The translations under genes and the position numbers were made by a program. The notes beneath the pieces were generated by a model. The model did not search any database, was not told the DNA's origin, and saw only the letters and a program-made list of their open reading frames with translations. Source: Onchocerca volvulus (Eukaryota > Nematoda > Chromadorea > Rhabditida > Onchocercidae). Taken from it: a stretch of 64,000 nucleotides of DNA. Positions 40,799 through 51,565 of this stretch are shown here, in pieces (position 1 is the stretch's first letter; every line of letters begins with the position of its first letter). The stretch lies in NCBI GenBank assembly GCA_000499405.2, contig HG738139.1:11713938-11777937 (forward strand), read 5' to 3'.

Positions 40799-42621
40799 TC
40801 CCTGTTATCCCGGGTGGAACTTTGCAAGTTCTCCATCTATTGTTTTCAAATGTTGACATAACTTTGTATTCGAATAGGCCTTTTTTTTTCATACAGACAT
40901 ACTTTTTTTCACGTGTCACGTCCATTATAATTAAAAATAAGTGAGGAAGTTGAATTCTTTGACTACTTCCTACACCACGTCCTCATGAGCGAACTGAATT
41001 TTTTGACCCCGCATCACAAGCACCTTCATGAGCGACAAAATTTATTCACCACGCCTACTTTCTGCACTGATTGTGGCTACTTACTGCAACATTTCAACTC
41101 CTTCATCGATTGATTTAAAAATTTCATGATTTAAAAAAAAAAAATAATAATAATTAAAAATTTATCATGTTGCATTCGAACATGCGCGTGTTTTTAAATA
41201 AATAAGGCGAGGAACTTAAGCTTTTCGTTTGTCTCTTGCTTTGTGAGGGATGTATTTCGTTTATTTTTTGATTTGTGGAGAATGTAGTCGCATCGCACAA
41301 ATTCGAAGTCATGATAGTGTATTCTTCAAGCAATTTATGGATTGCTTCCCTGACTTCTAATATTAGATCATGTCTTGAATTGCTTCTTTGTCGTAAATTT
41401 TACCCATTGATTTGAAATTTTGACACAAAGTTGCATTCAAATAGGCGCATTGTTTTTGTATAGATATACCTACTTTTTTTTTTTCCTTGTAACTTGTGGC
41501 AAAGAAAAGTAAATGAGTGGACTGAATCTATTAACTGTGCTCACTTTCTGCAAAATGGACGTAGCTTTTAGTATGCAACGCTCAGTACGCCCGGCAAAAT
41601 ATGCATGTCCCCAGTGCAAAGTCCTGTCAAAATTTCAAAGTAATAAATAAAAACTTTTGAGATTTACGATTTTGAAAAAACGAACATTTAGTACTGTTAG
41701 TATCTTTTAATACCATATATAATTTTTTGCAATAGCAATAGTTCAACAGTTGAATTGAGCAGTTTTGAATTCAGCTTCAAGTTCATTCAAAAGTCAATTT
41801 CGAGAGCAATTTGAATGCAATCTATCTGCTTAGTTCATCCAAATTATGCCTGGAAGATCAAACTTAGGCTATCGTACTCGCGAAATGGAAGCACGGTGAC
41901 CATTAAACTAAGGAAGAATGAGCATCAGTGAATGAGAAGAAGACAAAGAAAGGCTCAAATGCGAGCAGAGCGACGTGCAGTCAGATCTGAGGATGCACGG
42001 TTACGAGCATGTCGATCGTCTTCTGCAACTTCAGATTTGTTTTGTTCTGAATAGAATGAACGTGACAGGCTGGGAGTGGCTGAAAGACGTCAAGAGAAAC
42101 AGGAGATCAGCGTCAAAAACACGAATCCGTATTCAAAAATCTTGGATTATGATCGCCTTACATTCCGGTACAACCGAGCTGATGATTATAGTTTGAATTC
42201 GCATGTTCTCATCTACACTATGACTGAAGTGTTCCTTATTGCAAGGTCTGAAATTTAATGGAGAAACGAAAGGAATGTGTTGAGCTGCCGAAAAAATTAA
42301 ACTGCCTCAACTTGGAGAACTTGGAGAACAGCCAGATCCATTAAAACTTTGCTTGATGGACATACCGCCGAATCAAAGCGTTTCCTATTTAAAATCAGAA
42401 AATAGAACTCGTGCTTCCAAATGACGTCGTTCGGCGCATCCGTTGCCAGATGGTCAGCATAAATTCCTACAATTCATTTCATCGATGATAGCAATGACGA
42501 ATTGAATGCATGCTGCGGAATTCATACCGACTGCCGCGAAACTCCAATGATAGAACATTGACATTTTTTGTTTATATAGACCAGCTGGAGCGGACACGCC
42601 GAGCGTGGCCGATCCAGCTAG
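40799..42621 (+). mobile_element. Helitron, non-autonomous or decayed (copy 4, opposite orientation)
   Basis: The element starts near 40799 with TCCCTGTTATCCCGGGTGGA and ends at 42618-42621 with a hairpin (GGACACGCCGAGCGTGGCC), GATCCAG and CTAG, followed by T. It is the mirror image of copy 3 across an 800-bp spacer. The interior carries a recognisable but broken Helitron polyprotein N-terminus (41930-42480, separate entry). The ends are well preserved compared with the protein region, typical of elements mobilised in trans. Confidence 0.78.
41930..42480 (+). pseudogene. broken Helitron polyprotein N-terminal region
   Basis: Translated pieces in shifting frames give RRQRKAQMRAERRAVRSEDA, then YSKILDYDRLTFRYNRADDY, then LKFNGETKGMC, AAEKIKLPQLGELGEQPDPL, and finally LPDGQHKFLQFISS. 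These correspond in order to what I recall of the Helitron_like_N region: an Arg/Glu-rich start, a zinc-finger-like ALKFxGExxGMCC block, the KVxLPxLxxPPxPL block and the PDGQHKFLQIYF block. At least one in-frame stop follows GMC, and several frame changes are needed, so the gene is dead. No HUH nuclease or helicase motifs follow before the 3' hairpin. Confidence 0.65.
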
Positions 42622-43601
42622 TTTTTTTAATAAAATAATAATTAAGATTTTTGTGCAAGAGTTTTTGTACAACTTGCTAAAGTTTCATCAGCAAAAAAAC
42701 TAATCAATAAACTTTTGATTTTCTTCAAGTACTGAAGAGAATTGAAAGTGTATTAATTAATTTAAGAAAAAATCGGAGCCATTTCGATAATATAATCATC
42801 AAGGGATAAATTGAACGAAATGACTCGATTATTTTGGAATTTTTGATGAATAAACAATTTGTTATTCCTCTTACTCGATTTATTTTTTTATCATTTCACC
42901 GGAATATTTTTATGAAATGAGAATTTAAGGGGAAGGAAATGAATTCAAAAATATGAATCTTTAAATATTGGCATGTTTTCCAATTAATTTTATTTTCTAA
43001 TTTCAAGATTTTAAAATCTAATAGTTCTTGATCTTCTTTTCGGCCAACATTCAGCAATAAATTTCGAAATATCACCATTTTATATTTTTATCTTCCTCTT
43101 AAAATTGATATAATCCGGTTTATGAATGCATATTTTCGAGTCTTTCAGAAAAATTCCAACCTATAGACTCCAACTCTAACATTACAATACATTCCCAAAC
43201 ACAATACATTTCCTGAAACCTCACGCGGGCTGTCCCCCATCTTACGCAATCTGTGAAAAAAAACCCAATATCGATTGGCTCATGCCCGAATTGCGAATAA
43301 GTTTACGTTTTCTTCAAAAACATTCGTAATTCAGTGCGTGTTGTATATTTGGAGTGTGGGTGTGAGAGAACAAGTAGGCATTTTCGGGAACTTACTTTTC
43401 GAGGAGATTTCCAACGTTGCAGTTTTCTTTCCCTCCTAAAAAAAAAAAAAAAAGGAAAAAAAAATGGAAGGGAATAGATTTTTGTGCAATAAATTATGAA
43501 AAGTATTATTCGATTAAATTTCTGAAATTTAGGAAAATGATGAAGAATTTGAACTATTTGAGGTAATTTGTTTATTTTGAAGTATAATATGCTATAAGAA
43601 A
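42622..43601 (+). promoter_or_regulatory. upstream region of ALKBH8, probable promoter
   Basis: After AT-rich sequence the composition becomes locally GC-richer at 43200-43420 (CTCACGCGGGCTGTCCCCCA, CGATTGGCTCATGCCCG). It includes an inverted CCAAT box (ATTGG) near 43274. This is the only such patch immediately upstream of the ALKBH8 start and is a reasonable core promoter. A poly-A tract lies at 43439-43452. No TATA element is distinguishable in such AT-rich DNA. Confidence 0.4.
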
Positions 43602-46600
43602 ATGATGGATCAATCAAAGATATCACGAAAACTTCGAAAATGCTTGTTACAATTGCAAAAACATGATCCGGATGTGGAAATTTCATCAGTACCTAGTAAA
43701 GTAAGTAATAATTCTATAAAACATTTAATTCATACGATATAATTTCCCATGTAATCCGTATACTTTCGAAATATGAACGGAAGAAAAAGTAAATTTTTGT
43801 TATTCACGTTTATTACTATCTTTTTTCTTGTCATAGATAACGAATATATATTTTATAATAGCAATTTACATGTGTGTTATGATAATGATTGACGTACATA
43901 TTAAAGTAATAACTCATATTTATCATAATTTCACATACATTATCACTACTTTGATACAGTTCTTATACATTATCATTGCTTGGATAACGTATTACGCATA
44001 CATTGTTTATTGTCATATTTTTCTTCTACTTTAAAGTTTTCTTTAATCATTGTTTAGTATCTTTTCTTTCGTCGTAAAATAAATAAAAAACAAGAAAAAG
44101 AAAGGACAGATTTTTCTTTGCCTTTAGCATAAGTATTTATTGCAGAACTAAGTTTAGCATATATCATGAAAAAAAAGGTTTCACGATATTAACGTTTAAA
44201 TTGTATTGATTTAATCAATCTGTGATTGCATTTTAACTGGATGATCTTCAGTAGATAACATTAAGAAACAATTTTCCTCGATTGAACATATCAAAGATAT
44301 TACTACTGAATACTTTAGTATTATCCAATTATTGTTTGTTTCATTTAAAGATAAATCAGGCCTTCTTTAATTTGATATAAATTGATACTATTATCGGACA
44401 TCCATTTAAGTAAATGTTCATTTTTTTATTTAATCCATTCAAAATTATTTACTAAATAATTATATCTTCAACTTCAAATTATAGATATTATTTGTTGCTA
44501 ACAGTAGTCCATTATGTGGAATATCATATAATGAATTAGAAAGGATATTCAATCAATTTGGTGAAAACTGTGATTTTGTGGTATTTCAATCGCAGCGTTC
44601 TTATTCTTTCGTCATTTTTCATACTGTTGCTACCGCTCAATCAGCTTATCAAAAACTTCATGGACAAGTACCGTCGGGATTGAATTCAAATGCGTTACCT
44701 TTCTATATTGTTTTTGTTAAAAACGGTAATTATTGTTGCATATGCCATAATCTTATGGATAGATAAACTGTTATTAATCAAAAAGATGGAAACCTTTAAA
44801 TTTAAACTCTATGGGAATATATCGAGATATGAGTACTTAATTTTCATTTTTAATTAGGTCTGACATATATGATAGCATAACATCATCTATATCCTTTTCT
44901 TAAACGTTGAATGAAAATATATCCAATTAGCATCACGATGTAAATGTCGGATCAATTTTTTGCCGTTATAGCTGAACTTCGAATAAGGTGTTACGCTCAT
45001 CTCTGTTAAATACAATTTTAGAATTAATAAAAAGTGAAAGTAAAACTTCCTTTCATATGTTACTAAAAAAAATGTTTCAGTACCAACCATTAAAAGGACA
45101 GAACCGCTTTATAAACCGAATAATCTTCGGCTTTTACCGGATTTCATCACTGCAGATGAAGAAGCAGTATTGATTAGTGTTATCCAAGATTACATGCCTA
45201 GTGGAAGTGAGATTTTACTTTATTTTTATTTTTTTAAATATGTCATCCACTAACGGCTTTTTATGGATACGATGGACCAAATTATGTTGTTTCTTTTTTG
45301 AATGACTTTATGGTTTAATAAATGATCGCTGATAAATTATGAAATTATTCATCAGAAAAAGATGATAATTTATATTCCCGCAAAAAATTTCACGTCGTTG
45401 TTCTTGCAAATTTTGATCAAGCTATATTTCAGGAACATTAAAAAGCCGTAAAGTGATCCATTTTGGCTTCGAATTCAATTATGATGATAATATGGCATGT
45501 GAGCATCCGTCTTCAAATCCAATACCATCAGCTTGTCAACCGATAATTGATCGAATGCTTGATGCAGGAATATTTCGGGAAAAACCGGATCAATTGACGG
45601 TGAATATTTATGAACCTGGAAATGGTATACCATCACATGTGGATACTCACTCTGCATTCAGTGATACTATAGCTTCACTTAGTTTGCTTTCAGGTTTATC
45701 TGTATCATTTTTTTTTCTTTTTGTTCTGGAAAAATCGTCTTAAAAATTCGCAGTAGAGATATATTTGTGAACAAATTTGTTTTGTATCTATCATGGAAAA
45801 TTCTTTCCTGAACCATAACTATCAATTTCTACTATTTCATCATGTCAGAATAGCATCGATCTTTGCGAACATTTCTAGTCAGTTTAGATTATCATTCAGT
45901 TTAAAAAATTTAGAACGCAATATTATTGTTTTATTTCAGATCTCGTCATGGAATTTCGTGATTTTGCAAATACTTCAATAATTTATGATGTTCTTTTGCC
46001 ACGTTTTAGTTTGACAGTAATGCAGGGAGAATCGCGATATCGATGGAAACATGGGTAATTATCATTATTATTTTAGAATGAAAATGACTGTATATGGAAA
46101 ATTGCTTGTAATTCTTTTTTGTAATATAAATATTTCATAAAGTTTTTTTAGCTTATAACCTTTTTTATTATGTGAATATTTCATAAAATTTCTGCAATAA
46201 AAAAACTTTGCAGTATAGCGAAGCGAAAATATGACATAAATCCGATGACAAATAGATTAACACCACGACAGTTGAGAGTTTCTTTTACATTTCGAAAGGT
46301 GATACGAGAAAAGTGTCAATGTGCATTTATTGAATATTGTGATTGGGATCGGAATGGTACAATGAAAGTCCCGGATAATGACGAATATGGTGCAGCTATT
46401 GAGAAACAATATGTTTCTGCGGTAAGAAGCACCGATTATTATTCTATGTTCTATTGGTGACACACTGTTATCGATTTAGGAGGACCAGATATGATTTCAT
46501 CATACAAGAAAATGGCGCTTTTTATTTTCTTTACCATTTCTGACAAATTTACGATGATCTAAAATTAGTAAAAAAATTGCTAGCAAATGCCACTAAAGTG

Positions 46601-48446
46601 GCAAATCATGAAATGAAATTAGCAAAAGAATCAGATGGGATTGATATTTGACAGCTTCTTGCAAATAAACTTTCTACTAGCAAAAAAATTTCAATTAACC
46701 GAAATCTAAGAGTATTATAACATTTCAAACATAGCTCTAAAAAAGAAGAGATTGGAAAAATATGTAAGAAAGATAAGTAAAAAATGCTAATAAAGCTTTT
46801 CAGTTTTTCTTTTTAGGTCTATGAATCTATAGCAAATCATTTCGATACAACGCGACATGCACAATGGAATGGCGTCGCTAAATTTCTGGCAAATTTCGAA
46901 CCTGGAACAGTAGTTTATGATATTGGCTGTGGTAATGGAAAATATCTCAAACTTGACGATGCTCTTATCAAAGTACTCCTCCTGCATTTGAGAAAGGATT
47001 TTTTAAATTTTTGAGATTATGAAAAAATGATTTCTGAATTGTATGTGTGCATAATTATTCGTCTAATGAAAGAATCGAAATAGTTGAAATTTCCGAATCA
47101 AATTTTAACTGTAAATAAAGTTATAAATTTAAATTTTTATCTTAATAGTAAAAAGAGCTTTGTTTCATTTCTTAGAAATCCAAAATACGAATATTTTTTG
47201 GTCATATTTCAGATTGGTTGTGACTTATGCAGTAATTTATGTCGTATAGCTAACCAAAAACAGTGTAATGTGTTGCGTGCAGATATTTTATCGTTACCTT
47301 TCAAAAATTCTACTGCAGGTGCAGTCCTGTGCATTGCTGTAATCCATCATTTAACTACGAGAATGAGAAGGTACTAGTATTTTTTAATTTGTATTTACAC
47401 AAAAATTTGAAAAAAAAATCGCTTGCTCGAAAATTTGCCATTTTACATGTATGAGACTTTTTTTTTTTTTGAAATACAAATAATATAATACACTACCAAT
47501 ATAGTTGTACATCGGGTAATATTACTTAACGATATTGAGGACGGATAGAAGATGTGATACTTTTTTGGTTTTTGTATCCCATGAAGTTTAACCTTATAGT
47601 TTGTCATTTTTCATTTCAAGACTTCGGGCAATTCAAGAAATTATTCGTGTACTGAAATCAGATGGACAAGCATGCATCACCGTTTGGGCATATGAGCAAA
47701 AGTTGTGCGATGAACCTTCTGAATATTTGAAAATGCGTCGAAAAAAGCGGGATGTGCAGGTTTCAGATTACACTTATATTTATCTTTATAATACTTCATC
47801 CACTTCTATATGGTACAATGTGATTTTACTTGATATGGAGAAATCCCTGACTTTTTTCTTGCTACCAACTCTTTGTAGTCTCGTAAAATACTAATAGTAA
47901 ATTAAAAATTCTAAAATTTTGTGTGGATATAAATGGAAAAAAGTCGATTTTTTTAGATGAATCGTCGAGATAGCCATGGAAGATTACGGGTACATGAAGG
48001 TAGAGAATTTACCCAACCAGATATGCTTGTTCCATTTCAAAATGCTGATGGAAGTCGATTTCTGAGGTACTCGGAAATATTCTTTATTATAACTTTCATA
48101 ATTTCTCATGACGAAGCTGACGATAAAATTGAGTGAATGCATAAAAAGAAAGAACAAAATTAATGAAATTCTTATTAAACAAATAAATTTTATTAAATTT
48201 GTTATGTATTTTTTAGAATGTTACTCCTTCAATCTTCTTTCGATTGCTAACAAGGCAATAGTTTAAGAGGTGATGCATAGGCGAATAAATTAAATTACTT
48301 GCAATGTGCATTATTGTTTATTTAGGTATTATCATTTATTCCGTGATTTCGAACTCGAAGATTTGATCAACGTCGTTGGTGGTTGTATTATTGAAAAATA
48401 TTTTTATGAACAAGGAAATTGGATCGCTTATATTAGAAAAACATAA
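43602..48446 (+). CDS. alkb-8: ALKBH8-type tRNA wobble-uridine methyltransferase/hydroxylase, eleven exons
   Basis: Exons: 43602-43700, 44485-44725, 45081-45206, 45433-45693, 45940-46054, 46214-46421, 46817-46972, 47213-47370, 47621-47759, 47957-48066, 48326-48446. All phases agree, giving 577 residues. Domains: RRM (about 34-114; RNP2-like ILFVAN 34-39, RNP1-like SYSFVIF 72-78); AlkB 2-oxoglutarate/Fe(II) oxygenase (about 125-325) with iron ligands H224, D226 and H280, 2-oxoglutarate arginines R302/R308, and the ALKBH8 zinc cysteines C315, C317, C323; and a Trm9-like methyltransferase (351-577) with SAM motif DIGCGNGKY 385-393 and AVIHH 444-448. In the known family the methyltransferase makes mcm5U from cm5U at tRNA position 34 with TRMT112, and the AlkB domain hydroxylates it to mchm5U. 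The order matches human ALKBH8 (664 residues); this copy is shorter, mainly in the methyltransferase linker. The start is the first ATG after an in-frame stop; a second ATG follows at once. Confidence 0.95.
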
Positions 48447-49069
48447 AAATTTCTATGCCTATTTTCGGCACTTTGACCTTAGTTTCTGTGCAAGTCACGG
48501 GTATGACTAATTTCGATTCCTTCCTCGTTTTAGTTTTATCCATATCAGGTTCAGTACTTTGAGAACTCTTAATGTATCTGTATTATGATGGAAAATTTGT
48601 AGATTTATTTGAACTAATGATTTAAATATCAACTATCAAACTGGTTGTTATGTCAATGAAATTTCTTATTCCTCGACTTCTTATTTTTCGAACTAAGTTA
48701 ATAAAATTTATAACCAATTTTATTTAATCCAAATAATCAACGATAATTAAATTTCGGAAATCGGTATGCAGAATCCGAATAATGCCATTCAAATATGCGG
48801 AAATATCATACTTTAAAAAGAAGCAAATGAAGCAGTTATTTTACTGCTAACTTTTATAAAATAAAAATTTAGATCACCGCTGAAACATAATTTTATCTAA
48901 AATAAAAATAGGGGATAAAACCGTACGCGGAATATTTTACAGCCATTTTCAGAATAAAAATAAAGTCTGGAAAAGTAGATAATTAGATCTTTTTCATTAT
49001 TATTTATTTAGCTTTGGCATAATTTTTTTGTAGAATTACTCTCAGCATTGTTTTTTTCTGAAATAGTAC

Positions 49070-49198
49070 AGTAATATTATCATATCGTTTATTTATATCT
49101 TTCTTCTAAAGTAGCACAGTAGTATTATCATATCGAATGTGAATGTGAATACAGCTTGTTTCGAAAAGAACTCTTCAGAAGTATCGTATCCCGATGTT
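49070..49198. repeat. dispersed repeat, copy left of the Tob gene
   Basis: Positions 49100-49198 are identical to 56561-56659 except for one base. The preceding 49073-49096 (TACAGTAATATTATCATATC) is a diverged tandem copy of the AGCACAGTAGTATTATCATA part. Downstream, at 49196-49256, a 30-bp unit (ATGTTCAGCTTTACAAAAGT) is tandemly doubled, and a GAGACGAAATTCTAA block at 49377 recurs near 63232. I see no coding capacity or clear terminal repeats; it may be part of a short non-autonomous transposon family. Confidence 0.8.
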
Positions 49199-50351
49199 TA
49201 GCTTTACAAAAGTGTATTAAAAATGTTCAGCTTTACAAAAGTATATTAATCATCAAGAATATTGAGGAATCTTTGTGAATACAAGAACTTATTAGGCTGA
49301 ATATGCTTTTCCTCCTTCATTATAGCATAGAAACAAATTATATTCAATTTTTCGTGATTTACGTATTTCTCATGAGGAGACGAAATTCTAAGCAAAAAAA
49401 AAAAAAACATTCATTATTCATTGTATAGAGCCAGAAATATTTTGCAGTTAGAAAGTAGATAATTGTGATATTTTCCGTTTCTTGAACAAATATTCAATTA
49501 TTGCCTCATTTCAGTAATGCAATCATCAAATGAAATAAATGGGCATTGAATTTTCAATTCGAAAACACTTTTTGCATTGAAAATAGCGAAAACGAATGAA
49601 AAAAATGAAAAGAAAAAAATATGCAATGCAAATGATGATTTAATAGAATATTAGGATTGAGTCTTTTAAAATTTTTTACCTCAAATTACTACAGTACTCT
49701 TTATTACGAACGAACACATCAAACCATTTGAAAGACATGTTGTTTGTCGAAAGCAGTCATTCAATAATACAAGTTTATCGTATTCGATTAAGCATTTCGT
49801 TTTATCGATTACTTAGCTATCTCTCAGATAAATCAGGTCCGATTAACTTCCGGTCAACTCTTGAAGGTTATTCCCATCCAACATATCTTATACAACAATG
49901 AATCATGTTATAAAAGCAACATACTAATTCATGAGCTTACTGTAAAATATTGTAAAATATCATGAGCTTACTGTAAAATACTACGGTATCAAATGCGATA
50001 AGTTCCTTTAATCATTCATTTCATAAATACATTCCTCCAATTGCCACGAATTGACTCGCTATTGAAGATATATCAGCAATTTCAGTAATTCTTTAATCTA
50101 TCCTTTTTTTTTTTTTAATACTTTAAGCGATTGTAATACCTATCTCTCTTTCATTCTTTCTCATCTGTAATTTCAGATAAGACAAATAATTTTTATTTTT
50201 ACAAATGATACTACTTGGAATACTGCTGACAGATTACAATGTTTTTAAAAAAAAAATTAGTTCCAGCAAATTAATTGATTCTTTATCTAATTAATTTCAT
50301 ATAATTTAGTGAACTGATAATAATAATTGTGATTTAGTTATTTTTTTGCAG

Positions 50352-50430
50352 AAGTGCGACAGAAGTGTTGCGCGATTTATTGAACACATCTTTAATGTCT
50401 TTTCTCGATCTACTTCTTGATGGTGAATAA
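50352..50430 (+). other. isolated exon-like sequence
   Basis: Preceded by a T-rich acceptor (TTATTTTTTTGCAG) and open for 26 codons in a frame needing one leading base, with balanced codon use unlike the surrounding AT-rich DNA. It could be the terminal exon of an unrecognised plus-strand gene in 48.5-50.3 kb, or chance. Confidence 0.2.
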
Positions 50431-51565
50431 ATGGTACTCGGATCTGTTTTACTGCAGCTATTCAAACATCAGTGGATAATTCGTCCCGAAAAAATACTTT
50501 TAGTTGATGTGAAAGAAATATCACAATATCTCTCAATTGTACATCGAATTATTTCGAGATATTCTTTCAATTTTCTAACAATAATAATTAATTTTATTCA
50601 AATGCTGATAATATATTATAAATTTAGAATTATCAATTTCAGACTAGAATTAAATGTAGCTAATCTTGAAGCAATAGCATCATAGAGGTTATTGTATTAT
50701 AAGATACATGCGAAAAATTCCATAAATATTAAAATTACATAGAATCTATCGATGTTACTAAGAAAGACTTACATTTAATAGATTGATTTCGAAAGAAAAA
50801 AAAAAAACTTCTGGTAAATTATTTTTTTTTAAATTGCTAAGCAAGATTTATGTATAAATAAGTTTGAAATAATTTAGAAAAAGAAAGTTCTTGTTTATTT
50901 CAAAAATAATAAATTTCCGGGCAAAAAATGATCTGTAAATTAATGTTTACAAATCATTTTTTCTTACAGAAGTTTACAAGAAAATTTTGCAATTGTTAAT
51001 ATATTGAGAGACATAAAATATCGATTTTTTTTCCTCAAGATTCTCTTCTAAATGAATATAACAAGGGCATTCTGGAAATTCTTAAATTTACGAAATTTTA
51101 AAATTTATTACTTGTATTACAAAAATGCATAAAGTGTAAAGCATAACTGAATTAATTCTATTTATAATTTCCCTGAATTATTGTAGTTTTGATAATTATC
51201 TTTTCTAATTCTTATAGCATTAAAATTACTTCTTAGCAATGGTATCATCTTTTGGTGAAGCATAATTTAATTATTTTGAAATGAAGATATGAAATCCTTG
51301 CTTCAAGTTCAAGTACTAAGAGAAAATGCTTTGGATATATATTACATAATCAAGATGCTTTTTGTATATAAAATAAACAAAATTAATACTGCAGTAATTT
51401 CTAAACTACAAAAAAATAACAAAGCAAAACAAAAAAAAAAAAAAAAACAAAACAAAATAAAAAATAAAAACAAAAAATAAAAAAATAACAAAAATTCTAA
51501 AATGATCGATGTTAGTAACAATAAAATTCATCAAATATTTGTAATTTCTAAGTTCTTAGTGAAAT

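Larger units (their letters stand above)
48447..51565. other. intergenic region between convergent ALKBH8 and Tob genes
   Basis: It holds the 3' UTRs of two convergent genes plus repeats (49070-49400, and a duplicated CATGAGCTTACTGTAAAATA at about 49932-49980). One isolated exon-like piece is at 50352-50430: after a TTTTTGCAG acceptor, a frame reads SATEVLRDLLNTSLMSFLDL then LLDGE and stop. I could not find phase-compatible partners, so it stays unassigned. The open frame at 50431-50685 has no domain. Poly-A/(CAAAA) sequence is at 51420-51500. Confidence 0.4.
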
